Below, piece by piece: positions 1-10,599 of a stretch of 64,000 nt of DNA. Source of the DNA: Undaria pinnatifida (lineage: Eukaryota > Sar > Phaeophyceae > Laminariales > Alariaceae); assembly GCA_012845835.1 (NCBI GenBank), contig JABAKD010000001.1:6808476-6872475 (forward strand). Direction: 5' to 3'. Numbering within the stretch: the stretch's first letter is position 1; each line of letters begins with the position of its first letter. The translations under genes were made by a program, and so were the position numbers. The notes beneath the pieces were generated by a model, which was not told where the DNA came from, did no database searches, and worked only from the letters and a program-made list of their open reading frames with translations.

Positions 1-110
1 CAACTCGTAATGCGCGCGATCGGAGTATCACACACAGCTTGCGAAGATGAGTTTCGACAAAATATTCGATTTCACAGGTGGAGTGTATTTTAATTTTTAT
101 AATATATCTC
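1..110 (-). repeat. Rep-E dispersed repeat, truncated by window start
   Basis: This is the inverted 5' part of a roughly 250-300-bp repeat that recurs through the window. It is nearly identical to 43901-44010 on the same strand and to the reverse complement of 44175-44285. Hallmarks are the CGATCGGAGTATCACAC box and the CACAGSTGGAGTGTATTTTA edge. The short open frame that begins at 47 lies largely inside the repeat and is not a gene. Confidence 0.85.
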
Positions 111-364
111 TAGATTATTTTTTCGTCAGTCTTGAACCGTCTGCCCTCACTTCACCTTCCCCAGCTATTAATACGTGTTTGTTCCTATCTACATTTTTTT
201 ACACAAATACAACTTTGATTATGAACAGTATTTTGGGGCCGGGGGGCTTTGCCTCAATTGCAGAACATGTATGATACCAACTGCAATGCAACATTGTGGG
301 CTTAGGAGCCCGAAACTATAGATTACCAAGAGTAAAACTAGTCGTTCGCCGTGTTTATACCACT

Positions 365-780
365 ATCCATCGCCCATTTATCTCAACAACAGTAACTAAC
401 TGCTGTCTTCTTTCGTGTTTGTACAACAATAGATATAAATTGTCCATTTACTACAGCAAATGTAGTGACTAAATTCTCTATTCTTCTGTTCTTTTCTTGC
501 GTCGCCCTCTTTGGTCTGCCCTCGCCTCTCTAATTTCTTGTTTTCTCTTATTTCTTTATACTTATCTATACTTACTTATCCATCGTCCATTTATCTCAAC
601 AATACAGAAACTAACTGCTGTCTTCTTTCGTGTTTGCACAACAATATCAATCGTCCATTTACTACAACACAGTTAGTGACTAAATGCTCTCTTCTGTTTT
701 TTTCTTGCGTCGCCCTTTTTGGTCTGCCCTCGCCTCTCTAATTTCTTGTTTTCTCTTCTTATTACTTTATACTTTGCCGT
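365..780. repeat. Tandem duplication, period about 210 bp
   Basis: Two pyrimidine-rich copies start at 365 and 578 with the same ATCCATCGYCCATTTATC opening. Both run through a CGTCGCCCTYTTTGGTCTGCC segment and end in TAATTTCTTGTTTTCTC. The offset falls from 213 to 208 bp along the copies because of small indels. No coding signal accompanies it. The flanks 111-364 and 781-1415 hold no gene or repeat that I recognise. Confidence 0.85.
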
Positions 781-1419
781 TCCCTGCTATTATTGCTACG
801 TTTGTTTATGTTCAGTAGTTCTTGGGTTCTACGTTCACTTTTTAATCTGACGTTTCGTAGTATTTCTACCTCTATTCATATACTCCGAGTATTTTAACCT
901 CCGAAGTGAGAACTTGTATGTAATATACTGTACGTATAGTCTATACCTGTATACAACATACATTTACATCCTTCCTATCGTAAAAGATGTCCAAAATGTT
1001 TTAACGTCCGGATTCCTGACGAATTCTCTAGTTCGCTAGAAAATACGACCTTTAGACTACAGTATACATAGTCTATGCCTCGGATAGAGGTGCCTATTGG
1101 ATATTTATCGGGTTATTTTTCTTTTTTTTCGAAATCGGTGGAACGGTGATGTGTGGAGAGTTCATATTATTACGAGCCTCGAGACAAAAACGAACGTCTA
1201 GTCACTCTTTCTCTCTCTCGTAGCCTGCGTCTAGACGCACTCAATACGAAAGTGGGATACCCACAAGCCAGCACACCAGACATGCGCTTGCTTGCAGTCA
1301 GTCGCAGTTTTGCACCACAAGGCGACAATACCAACAATGCGTAAAGGGGAAGCGTTTTACTCAGGATGACAGCAGCCTACCTAATAGTTTCTACGCATGC
1401 ATGTATGTGTTGTCTTTGC

Positions 1420-1680
1420 ATTATAAACCGTTCTTGCTGCCCAACGACATCAGTCCGTGCTGATTGATCCAATGAATAGAGACATGCATATTTTGCAGCC
1501 ACAGACGACTGTGAAACAAACCGTCGCATTTCAGGTAAAGCAGGTGAAGTGCTAGCGTACCGGGTACGAGAACACAACAAAACAAGCCAGACAATAAAAA
1601 AGAGACGAAAAGGAAAAATAAAAGAAAAAGTGAAGAGAAAATAACACAAATAAGCGAACTGAACGACATATATATATCTG
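1420..1680 (+). repeat. Dispersed repeat, copy 1 (pairs with 4785-5200)
   Basis: The segment shares an AAACCGTTCTT start, a CCGTRCTGATT block about 40 bp later, and an ACYGGGTACGA block followed by an A-rich tail with the region near 4785-5200. The open frames of 94-143 residues on the minus strand are low-complexity products of this A-rich tail and are not taken as genes. 1681-2079 holds nothing I recognise. Confidence 0.5.
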
Positions 1681-2079
1681 ATGTTCCGAAGGATGTGATG
1701 CACAAGAAGATCGGAAACGAAAATAAAGGCTACAATTGCCAGAGGAACACCATACATACGATACGTGCTCAAGAGGAACACAAACCTGTTGCACGGGCAA
1801 CACAACACGCGGAGATAACTAACTGCTGTTTGACGAACACAATCAACACGAAGAGGGAGAAGGTACAGGCATAAGTCGAAAGCACGTAATTATGTGTAAA
1901 TATTTATGAACACTATCTACGTGGTATGTATTATTTGCGTGCCGCACATATACATTGCATAATGAAGTGGTCACTTAGGGACTTACCAATGCATCGTTTT
2001 AAACTGTAATCACTACAATACTATACATGACATCGGGCCTGGGCTGGACCTCCGCTGGCCTGCCACATATACAGGGAGT

Positions 2080-2512
2080 ATAGTTTCCGCGCACAGTTTG
2101 GTCAACACCACCCTGTTGACCCTGGTACACAAGCCACACTGTAGTTCCAAGAGGAGTCGCCGATCTATATTCTTAGTCTAATGAGGACACACAGGCAGTG
2201 AATGAAAATTAAAATACACTCCATCCAGCTGTGAGATCGAAGATTTCGTCGATCCTCATCTTTGCAAGCTATGTGTGATACTTCGATCGCGCGTATCACT
2301 GGCTGTGCGTCCTCATTAAGGATATAGGTCGGCGACTCCCCTTGGAACTACAGTCTAGCTACCAGGGTCAACAGGGTGATCTTAGTCAGTCTGTGCGCAG
2401 AAACTATAAAACCCGTTTTTGAGGGGGACAAAATCTGACAGCTGTGGAAGGAAATGCTTCAGTTTATCAAGTGTATCCTGTAAGTCGTATAACCGGTGAG
2501 GGGAGGGCGGAG
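2080..2512 (+). repeat. Rep-E fold-back: inverted arm 2080-2193 plus full copy 2205-2512
   Basis: The plus-strand copy runs from the AAAATACACTCC edge through GGTCGGCGACTCCCCTTG and CAGGGTCAACAGGGTGAT to CTGACAGCTGTGGAAGG, and continues to GGTGAGGGGAGGGCGG. An inverted copy of its 3' half lies at 2080-2193. The two arms (2080-2193 and 2303-2407) face each other across about 110 bp, so single-stranded DNA could form a long hairpin. The sequence has no sizeable open frame. The full copy matches 30452-30761 over its whole length, including the 3' extension. Confidence 0.85.
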
Positions 2513-2639
2513 TTTTCAAGGGCGTTACTGTATAGTCTACAGCGAGTACACAAGACGTGCGTACGAACCCCGTGGACCCAAGCAGCCCACTCCAAAAGTT
2601 AACTCACACGATTTGAACACGTATTGTTTCATGCATACT

Positions 2640-2890
2640 GAATTCGACACATGTCTGGTTTTGTCCCCCCCAATGCGGGTAATACAGTTCCCGTGCGCTG
2701 AACAAGGTTGAACCTCTTGGTCCTGTCGACCCTGGCATCAGCAGGTGAGTGACCGACCTGTATCCTTCACGAGGGTATACACACCCCGTGACACGCGCGA
2801 TCGCAGTATCACACGCAGCTTGCGAAGCTTTGTTTTGGTAACAAAAACCTTTTTGGTCGATCTCACAGCTAAAGTGTTTTTTTCCATTTT
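2640..2890 (-). repeat. Rep-E copy, diverged
   Basis: This is the reverse complement of the family, readable from the TTTTGTCCCCC edge through the GTCGACCCTGG segment to CGCGATCGCAGTATCACACGCAGC. It carries a roughly 20-bp insertion near 2842 and is the most diverged long copy in the first 3 kb. Open frames at 2496-2894 are shadows of the repeat. Confidence 0.75.
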
Positions 2891-3788
2891 TCAAATACTA
2901 TAGTCTACTGCTGTAGTATGCGGCGGTGCATGTTTCTCCAGATAGAGTGCCATGCCGGGCAGTAAGCGGCAAGAAAGCTACGTTTTACTCACCGCGTTGC
3001 ATTTCAACAGCAGAACCCCACACAAAACCGCACGGAGAGTAGCTCGATGTGGCAACGCTGCTACCCGTAGAATCATCGTCCTCTGTCAACACCTCGTCCC
3101 CGCGTCCTTCTGGTCCCGTCCAGTTCCCACCACCACGCCCCTCCCTTGTCCTGCTTTCACCGCGCGCCCCACCCTCTTTCTCCTTTCGTCATAAAGTTGC
3201 CAGCCCCCCCCTCCCTTTCCTTTCTCTCTTTCGTCCGGGCGTTCGTTGTGTTTCTCTCGCTGCCCGCTCTCGCTTCTCGCCTTCGGTGCTCAATAATGCC
3301 GGTGAAGGCAGCACCGGCCCTATGAATCAGATACACAAACAGATATATTGCTGCTGTATTGCTTATGGCGTGGGTTTTCTGTAAGGGTGTGTCCTTTATT
3401 ACAAAGCAGTTCTCGAGGCTGGTGCGGAATGTCAACACTTCGTCTCCAAAAGGCTCTCGCTGCACGCTCTTCTTGCTTGTTGAGAGCTCGCGCTTCCTCG
3501 CTGCTCGCTTTTCCCCTCCAACGAGTGCACCTTGACACAAAGCTATAATCGGAAGCAGAGTGTGCCTTTTCCTCGCTGTGTGCTTCATACGCCATATGTT
3601 GTCGTTTTCTTTTCCCGTCTCTGTACAAATATGTAAGTTTCATGACTCACGACCAAGTGTGACCTCGGTTTCAACATTCGTGAGATGTTAACGTTCATCT
3701 TTGCCTTTGATTCCAACCAGTGTTGACTATCGTTCCGTTCGTGTTATTAATTTTAAACTGATGTTTTCACCCGTTTATAAAATATCCA
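2891..3788. other. No supported gene; unassigned open frames only
   Basis: Open frames of 66-143 residues overlap on both strands here, for example 3049-3384 plus (Pro/Ser-rich) and 3157-3588 minus (Arg/Lys/Glu-rich). They are mirror images of one C/T-rich stretch, and none shows a domain I recognise. I see no splice-flanked exon or core promoter that would decide for one of them. Confidence 0.4.
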
Positions 3789-3790
3789 GC

Positions 3791-4199
<409 letters not shown>

Positions 4200-4229
4200 C
4201 GGTAGTGGTATAGTGGTCGGCCTGATGCT

Positions 4230-4405
4230 TGATACTCGTAGAGAGCAAAGATGTCAACAGATGGCCAGCCAAGGAAATTAGTACAGCAGCCAAGGGTGTG
4301 AACCAAGCGCTACACACTAAAACCCAGTAGTTTGGCGTCGTCAGTCAAGGTAGTTTATTGGAAAATGACCGTCTGTCAAGGCCTGAAAGTGCCGTCTCCT
4401 GACAT
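4230..4405 (+). repeat. Dispersed repeat F, copy 1 (pairs with 5680-5857)
   Basis: Shared blocks with 5680-5857 are CAAGGGTGT, CTAAAACCYAGTAGTTTRGCGTC, a GGAAAATKRCCGTC block and AAAGTGCCGTCTCCTGACAT, in the same order and spacing. No terminal inverted repeat was seen. 4406-4785 holds no feature I can support. Confidence 0.75.
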
Positions 4406-4784
4406 ATTCGGCATATTTGCTACACGAGCTTTTACTGTGGGAGCTTCGTGGTCACAAACTACGAGTTGGTCAGCAGTAGATATACATGTTGAAAAATACA
4501 GCAATCATTTGGATTTGGCCATGCAATGCGAAACACCATGATCACGCGGGGAAATGTGCTCGCCACTACTTCAAGGAAAAAGAATACATGGATAAAATAT
4601 AAAGTCTGTAGACTAGATACACGTTGAACTGATGTTGTTACACCTATTATCTGCTATACACACCCGGCAGAACAAGTGCCCATGCCGATGCCTCCTATAA
4701 GGGAGACGATAGCTCCACTACTACTGCTGTGGTCACAAGCTACAAGAGACAGAGTAGTAGGTACAAGGTGTAGTGTGTGTGTGT

Positions 4785-5215
4785 GTTCTTCACATTAAAC
4801 CGTTCTTCTACTCGTCGACATCCAGCACACCCAGTGTCCGTACTGATTCCTCACCCTAGAAAGATCAGCTCTGTGGTCACAAGCTACGACACAGAGATAA
4901 TGCATCGTAATGCATTCGACAACGCAATGTCATGCCCTAGTACTGGGTACGACAGGCACAACATACATACGTCAGCAACAGAAATACATTGGAAGAGAGA
5001 AATACGAAACAAACAAAAACAAAAACAAAAACAAAAAACAAAAACAAAATAAGAAAACAAATAAATACAACGATAAAAATAAAACAAAAAATGAAACAAA
5101 CAAAATGAAGGGGAAATCGAAGAAACAACCCAACCGGAAAGGAGAGCCAAAGCTCGGAAAAGAAACATACCAGGTAATAAAATGAAATAAAATAAAGTAA
5201 AGTAAAACCAAAATA
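4785..5215 (+). repeat. Dispersed repeat copy 2 with an A-rich CAAAAA tail
   Basis: The front part (4785-4980) resembles 1420-1560. The back part, from about 5008, is a low-complexity CAAAAA / AAATAAAA tract. Overlapping Phe/Leu-rich frames on the minus strand come from this tract. The next 400 bases (5216-5634) are C/T-rich with no gene. Confidence 0.5.
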
Positions 5216-5634
5216 AGATAATCCAAACACGAGCCAAAAACCTGGACACGCAAGGAGGGAACAAAGGGGAAAAAATACCCCAGAAAAAGACGAAAAGTGC
5301 TATGTACCTACTAGTCGGCCTGGTACCTTGCTACCCTGTCTGCCATCTCCTTCCTGCCTTCGTCCACCGCGGTCTCCCTTCTATTCCTCCTGTTGCCCCC
5401 CCTGCCCCCATTCCCTTGGACGGCTTTCCTTCTACTCCTCCTGTTTCCCCCCCACCCCCCTTTGTGTTCTTCTTATTAAACCAAAATACCTGAGCAAAAA
5501 ACTTGGTATCCAGCTGCACTGAATCTCGTGTTGCCGGGCCGTCGAGTTTCCTGCAGGCCAATGAAGTCACAGCCGAGTTGCTGGCCTTTCGCCAGTACAC
5601 GCTCGTCATGCCCATACTGTAGTAGGTGGTACTA

Positions 5635-5700
5635 GATGTGGTGTGTCTGCCGTGTCATGTGTCCATGTGTCCATGTGTCATGCAAATATATGTCAATAGA
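5635..5700 (+). repeat. TGTCATG minisatellite, first block
   Basis: A short run of degenerate TGTCATG / TGTCCATG units. The main block of the same motif is at 5862-5975. Confidence 0.7.
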
Positions 5701-5857
5701 CCGCCAGTCCAGGGAAAACGTCCAGCGGTCAAGGGTGTCAAATCGATCGTTCTAGACTAAAACCTAGTAGTTTAGCGTCAATCAACACCAATCAAAGCAA
5801 TTTTTCGGAAAATTGCCGTCCGTTCAGGAAGGGGTCAAAGTGCCGTCTCCTGACATC
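5680..5857 (+). repeat. Dispersed repeat F, copy 2
   Basis: Partner of 4230-4405, with the conserved AAAGTGCCGTCTCCTGACAT end at 5838-5857. The minisatellite motif flanks it on both sides, so the repeat may have inserted into an older TGTCATG array. Confidence 0.75.
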
Positions 5858-5861
5858 GTTG

Positions 5862-5975
5862 GTGTCATGTGGCAATGTGTCACAGTGTCATGTGTTATGC
5901 GTCATGTTGTCATGTGTCATGTGTCATGTGTCATGCGTCATGTGTCATGCGGCATGTTGTCATGTGTCTTTTCAT
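5862..5975 (+). repeat. TGTCATG minisatellite, main block
   Basis: About a dozen degenerate units of 7-9 bp (TGTCATG, TGCGTCATG, TTGTCATG). Related GTCACAATGTGACATG dyads continue to about 6045. Confidence 0.85.
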
Positions 5976-6077
5976 AATCTGATGGTCATGTCACAATGTG
6001 ACATGTCATGGTCATATGATCACGTCACAATGTGACATGCCATGATGATATCGGAAATACTTTGAGGTGATTTGGCC

Positions 6078-6200
6078 ATCCATTATCGGAGCCGGTCGCC
6101 CCGGTGGTCTGGTGTTTACCCTCAAATAATGCTCACTAGAAGAGTTGAACTAGGGTTCGAATCACATATGAGTCTGAAAATGAATGTATACATACCCCTA
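6078..6200 (+). repeat. tRNA-derived SINE head (candidate)
   Basis: A GGTTCGAATCA box at about 6151 matches the RNA polymerase III B box (consensus GGTTCGANTCC) apart from the last base. About 60 bp upstream, TCGCCCCGGTGGTCTGG resembles the D-arm/A-box region of a tRNA. Cloverleaf arms are not intact, so this is not a functional tRNA gene. The spacing suits the head of a SINE; I could not define its 3' end. Confidence 0.5.
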
Positions 6201-6408
6201 TAGATGCGCATATAAAAATGCACTCCTACCCATCAAAACATTGTTAAATACACACCCTGATCCCACCTTTTATTAATTTCAGCCTAGGTTAGGGCTCACT
6301 TAGCTAAGCTTCTGGTCGGGTTGGGACCTGGTACCAAAAATATCGGTATGCTATATCTCAATACTACAGAGTAGTAGTAACAGTAGTAGCATGTTCAAGT
6401 GGGGGTTA

Positions 6409-6803
6409 TGTAATGGAGTGCCCTCCGTAGAAGGATTGTGTGTCGTATAGATTCGACGGAAAACCATGTCATGGTTGAGGTGAAATCGCATGATATTAGA
6501 TGTCACACTCACATCATGGTCATCATAGATGGGCGGTAATGTAGGTGTCGATGATGGGACAAGCAGGACGCCCCACATCTCACTATTTGCTCTACCCTGC
6601 GTTTCCTTGCGTTCCCCCGCACTACCGTGCCTAGGCCTGCTATGTCTGTTATTTAGAGTTCAATGTAGAGGAAATAATGTGTAAGCTTTTGAGACTATCC
6701 AGCGAGCCATGAGGAGAGACTAAATTAAGGGCACTGGAACCCATGAGGAGCACGCTTCCCAACACTGACCAACCACGCAACCCCCACTCGGAGTACCATA
6801 ACA
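6409..6803 (+). repeat. 5' LTR of the outer element
   Basis: It begins TGTAATGGAGTGCCC and ends in ACATAACA-like sequence (ATAACA). It aligns to 14141-14514 along its whole length, apart from short indels such as a roughly 20-bp segment near 6720 that the 3' LTR lacks. Minus-strand open frames within it are shadows. Confidence 0.85.
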
Positions 6804-6805
6804 AT

Positions 6806-6822
6806 TGGCGCCGTCGGAGCAG
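6806..6822 (+). promoter_or_regulatory. Primer binding site of the outer element
   Basis: TGGCGCCGTCGGAGCAG starts 2 bp after the 5' LTR. TGG pairs with a tRNA CCA end. The rest would pair with a tRNA whose acceptor 5' strand is GCCGTCG-like. It resembles the sites at 13432-13448 (minus) and 23264-23278. Confidence 0.7.
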
Positions 6823-7032
6823 TGAACGTGTCGACCTTGGGGTTGCGCGACCTTCTCCTCGGTAATTTTCTCTCCACAAGGCAAGCTCATTTGGCCTTGC
6901 ATACATAGCTTTGCATTTTATTTTTTTTCCGTTTTTTTTTCAGGTAGTTTTTGTTTTGATTTGCCCTTTGCCTTCTAAGATACTTTCTTTCTTTCCAGTA
7001 ACGAGCTTGGTTATATCCTTTCGTCTCCTTTA

Positions 7033-7301
7033 TCTGATGTTCAAGGTGAGGACACAGAGTGCCCCCTGCAAGTCTGCCAATTGAGCAGGTCCTCGGAGAG
7101 TACTCACTTCCTTTTCCTTCGCAGAGACATAGCTTTATTCGATTCCACCAGAGCCCCGGATAGCTTCTGAGATCGGAGGCACGTGCCTCCGATCTATTTC
7201 CTAAGTTTCTCTCTTATAAAACGCCAACCTTGCTATACGAAACCCATCCAAATGAGCTCAAATTCGGATTATTACAGGCTTTTTGAGGCCGTATATTAAC
7301 A
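7033..7301 (-). repeat. 3' LTR of the chromovirus
   Basis: It aligns end to end with 13451-13718. Shared blocks include GACACAGAGTGCCCCCTGC, AATTGAGCAGGTC and AAATTCGGATTATTACAGGC. A perfect 20-bp palindrome-like dyad, GATCGGAGGCACGTGCCTCC followed by GATC, is centred near 7181 and is less perfect in the other LTR. Read on the minus strand, it starts TGTTAATATACGG. Confidence 0.9.
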
Positions 7302-8145
7302 TTAGCCCACCCTGATGAGTCGCATATGCAGAAATTTGGGAGATTCGGGGAAACTCCGGTTCTACGATCTAGATCGTGAGTCGAATATGCGGCTCCTCAA
7401 AACCAACTCCCACACCGCTAACGGTCTGGCTATGGAGCCAGAAACACGCGAAGAAAAGCAGTTGAAAGAAACGCAGACCCTACAACAAGGCAAAAGTCAC
7501 CCATAAACAACCTGCCGCGTGCCGCCGGTGTGGCGGGGGGGGGGCAGAAAAGGCTCTACGGCAAACCAATCCCAGAAAAAGTACTATGGCGAGGCGAGCC
7601 CTTGTCGATATGGGGGGGAACACAGGCGCTAACACAAGAGAGAAGTCATGCGAAAAACCTCCCGCGGGCCATCGGCATGGCGGAGAGTTAGACGAGGAAA
7701 CGACAAATACCTGAGATGGAAGGTGGCAACACCTACAGCCCCGCTAGCGGGGGAAATGTTTAGTCGAAAAAACAAAGTAGAACAAATACGACACACAAAA
7801 GATAAAAAGTGACACACAGACCCGTACATAGCCCTGTACCACGTGACGCGCGAACAGGGTACCCTGGTCGCCCCCCGGCTCTGGGCTGAGGAGGGCGTCG
7901 GCAGGGCGAAATTGAACAATGACGAAAGAGCGACAGCCCTGCGCCTCAGATAGCGGCGTTTCACCCGAACCCTGGCCCTGCACTGAGCAGGGGGTTCGGT
8001 AGGACAAAAAGAAAAAATGATAGGAAGAACAACCCCAAACCCCGACGAAGACTCCCAGGACACCACGAACAACCCAAAGACAAAGACTCAAACCTCATAA
8101 CTCCAAACAATGAAGAACTATCGAGGAGCGGTGGCGGCTTGAAAG
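7302..8145 (-). other. Chromovirus 3' untranslated region
   Basis: This lies between the end of the pol remnant and the 3' LTR. It is also present in the deletion derivative (27002-27829), and its LTR-proximal part is present in the 3' fragment at 23570-23913, so it belongs to the element. A conserved block GGTACCCTGGTCGCCCCCCG is at about 7857. Open frames on both strands are not shared as clean frames between the copies and are not called as genes. Confidence 0.7.
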
Positions 8146-8590
8146 TCAACGGGCCACGGCGGCGCCTCGAGATTTATCTACTTTGCGTTGGATTCTCCGA
8201 GGAAACGCCCTGGCGATGTGAACTTGCAGGCACCAAGAGCCTCGTACGGCTCCTGTCGAAGTCGTGTAGCGCGCCGCGGGAAGAGGAAGTTTAGTCGGTC
8301 CGGGATCGTCCAGAAAGCGGATCAGGTATGTCTTGTCCTCGGCAGTGCTCGCGCTGATTTTTCCAAGCCACCATAACCCATCGTCTCCCTTGCACCAAAA
8401 GTGTGCTCGCTTAGGAAGTACTGTTTCGTGGTAGCGACGGAGCCAATCGGCGCGGGTAACACAGGCGTAGCCCGGAGCTATGAATAGGAAACGTTCCCCA
8501 TTGTTGCAGGAGCGCTCGCGTTGTGCCGCCCCGATCCTCATTCGGCGGTACAGGCGGTTGGTTTGGCGGTGCTGGTCTGGGGTCCGGCCC
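8146..8590 (-). pseudogene. Pol C-terminal extension with Tudor-like domain
   Basis: About 140 residues follow the chromodomain in a frame shifted by one base from it. Read on the minus strand, the part at about 8406-8260 has the run GDDGLWWLGKIS followed by YLIRFLDDPG. That pattern of a tryptophan-rich first strand and a V/IRFLDD strand is typical of Tudor/agenet-type histone readers. The same segment is found in the second chromovirus copy (27830-28360), so it is a family trait and not a local fusion. Its role is inferred: reading methylated histones to steer integration, together with the chromodomain. The Tudor label rests on pattern recognition only. Confidence 0.6.
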
Positions 8591-8951
8591 AATAACGCAA
8601 GATGTGGGAGCGGGAGAGGTGGAGGTCCATTTCCCGCTCCCAGGAAGGTTCGGAGAGTCCCGCCCAATGCTTCTTGTATAGCACCGCGATGACGCCATCT
8701 CGCCCCCGTACCGACCAATGACCAGTAATCTGCTCCACCTGCAGCCGTTGGAGGGGAGTCGAAACGTCGTCTTGAGTGACGTGGTACGGCGGGGACTTCT
8801 TGAAAAATATGTTGAGCACGTACTGCGTCAGCCCCGCCGGTAGGTATTTGGGCATGTCCCCGCTGTCGTGGGGGTTGGAACAAGGTTTGCAGCGCTCGAT
8901 GGCCACACGCCGACGAGTGTGCGAACCGGGCAAGTCGGAAGGGAGATCCAA
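8538..8951 (-). pseudogene. Pol segment with chromodomain
   Basis: The minus-strand frame carries a typical chromovirus integrase tail. At residues 71-121 of this frame (DNA about 8741-8589) there is a chromodomain. It starts near VEQITGHWSVRG, has LYKKHWAGLSEPSWE with the expected aromatic positions, and ends ILRYW. Chromodomains of this clade bind methylated histone H3 and target integration to heterochromatin (established for chromoviruses). A frameshift near 8590 separates it from the Tudor-like part, and another separates it from the integrase. It is therefore a pseudogene. Confidence 0.85.
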
Positions 8952-9650
8952 ATAGAGGAGGTTGCTCCCGAGCAGCGAACCGTCCGGGTCTCGGCGGCTG
9001 AGCAGCGACCGACGGCCAGGACCTTGTACGGGCCCGTCCAGTTAAACGCGAGTTTGGCCTTGAGTACCTTGACGTCGGTGCTCGCCTTCACACCCTGGCG
9101 GATGGTAGGGGCAGAATTGTACACCCATGCCCAACGACCCACAGCGAAGTTAGATGCTGGACGCAGCGCGTCGGTGAAGGCGGAGTTTCTGCGGTTAATA
9201 CGGGAAACGGTGAGGGCGTGGTGTGCGCGGACGATGTCGTTCGCGTGCTTTTGCCGGTCAGTGGCCAAGTCGCAATAAGCCAGGTGGTCACGGGCCAGAC
9301 TCTGGTCTCCCACGACACCAGTGCGGTCGAAAACCGTCAGGGGGGGGCGTTGGAGCCTACCTCGTTGGGCGCCAGACCCGTCGCTGCGCTGACGGAATTG
9401 TTGCAAGCAAATTCAACGTGGGGCAGATGCACGTCCCAATCGCCTTGTCGCTCGTTGACGACCATAGCCAGCATTTGGACTATAGTGTGGCTTACCCGCT
9501 CAGCGCCCCCGTTACAGTTGGGATGATAGGAGCTTGTAGCAAGCTTGTGTACACCCAACAGCTGATATGCAGCTTGTGAAGCTTGGAGCAGAACTGCAGT
9601 CCGTTCTCCGATAGTATGGTGCGCGGGCACCCCCACAAGGGGATTATTAG
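8828..9650 (-). pseudogene. Integrase core, C-terminal half, frameshifted
   Basis: The minus strand encodes the second half of a DDE integrase in at least two frames. Near 9600 the expected SDNG motif reads SENG, so the second catalytic Asp is Glu (codon at 9606-9608). The glutamate motif is retained as YHPNCNGGAERV in a different frame (9337-9636). The following frame (8828-9406) holds the post-core region with NWTGPYKVL, the start of the SH3-like GPY/F module. At least two frameshifts plus the D-to-E change make it inactive. Confidence 0.85.
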
Positions 9651-9651
9651 T

Positions 9652-10300
9652 TCACCAGGATGTTGATTGTACCCTCCGCGGTGAACTCAGCGGCAGTGAC
9701 GGCGAAAATGTCGGCCCTTCGACTGAAGCGATCGGTGAACAGCAGGATGTAGGTGTTGCCTCGTGGTGTGACCGGAAGAGGCCGAGATAGTCAACACTGA
9801 CGCCGACACCTAGACCTTCCGGTAGAGGCATTGAGATGATGGACCAGGGGACAGTCAGCCATGGGGTTTTCCGCGCTTGGCACGTCAAGCAGCGGCGAAG
9901 CCGCCACCGGGTGCCAATCCGCCAATAAAACCGCTCCAGTATGCGCAACGTGCGCGTGGTACCAAGGTGACAAGAGGCCGTCGAGTGACAAGCTTGCATG
10001 ATCCAAGGGCGCATGGGCACGGGAACGTAGATGCGAGCTGGCTTGTCATTTAGCAAGCAAGCAGCTCGCCCCACAGAGCTGGGTTTGTCAGAACTTGTTG
10101 GTGGCAGTGTCGGGTTATGGACGAGTAGGACGATGTCGTCGTCGGTTGTATGTAGTCGACCCTTATCCGCCACCTCCTTCAGGTCTGAGAGGGATGGACG
10201 CTTGTGCGAGAGGTAGCACGCCAAAACGTCGGGCGACAGGACCGATGGCCGGCCGATAGAAACGTGACGCATCATGGTGTGGCACGTCGGCTCAGCGTGC
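9652..10300 (-). pseudogene. Integrase N-terminal zinc finger and first catalytic Asp
   Basis: In the minus-strand frame that begins at 10599, residues H205, H211, C237 and C240 form the HHCC zinc finger (CHSTASCHLG through CLTCQARK; DNA about 9987-9880). The first catalytic aspartate is D270 in VSVDYLGLF (about 9792). The frame is lost soon after, near 9760, and the core continues in other frames. Residues 1-100 of the same open frame (10300-10599) have no recognisable domain and may not be native. Confidence 0.85.
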
Positions 10301-10599
10301 TGCTCTCGATTCCAATCGTCATGCGAAGAACGCTCGACGGAATCAGCGAACCGCAATTCAGCAGCGTTGCCGAGGGCGTCCGACCTTGTAGATGCAGTCG
10401 GCGTGTCACCAGGAGAAGGCGTGAGCCGTAAGAGAGGAGTTCTCATATAGGCTCTGCGTGGTCGCGGTCGGACGGTAGTGCGGACCGGTGAGTCGACAAG
10501 AGCGGGGATCGCGGCGGCGGGCGGAGTCGGCCGCGGCCGTGAGACTCGCGGCGGGGTTGTACCTTGTCTGGAAGATGGCCGAGGGGGCCCGCCGGGCAT

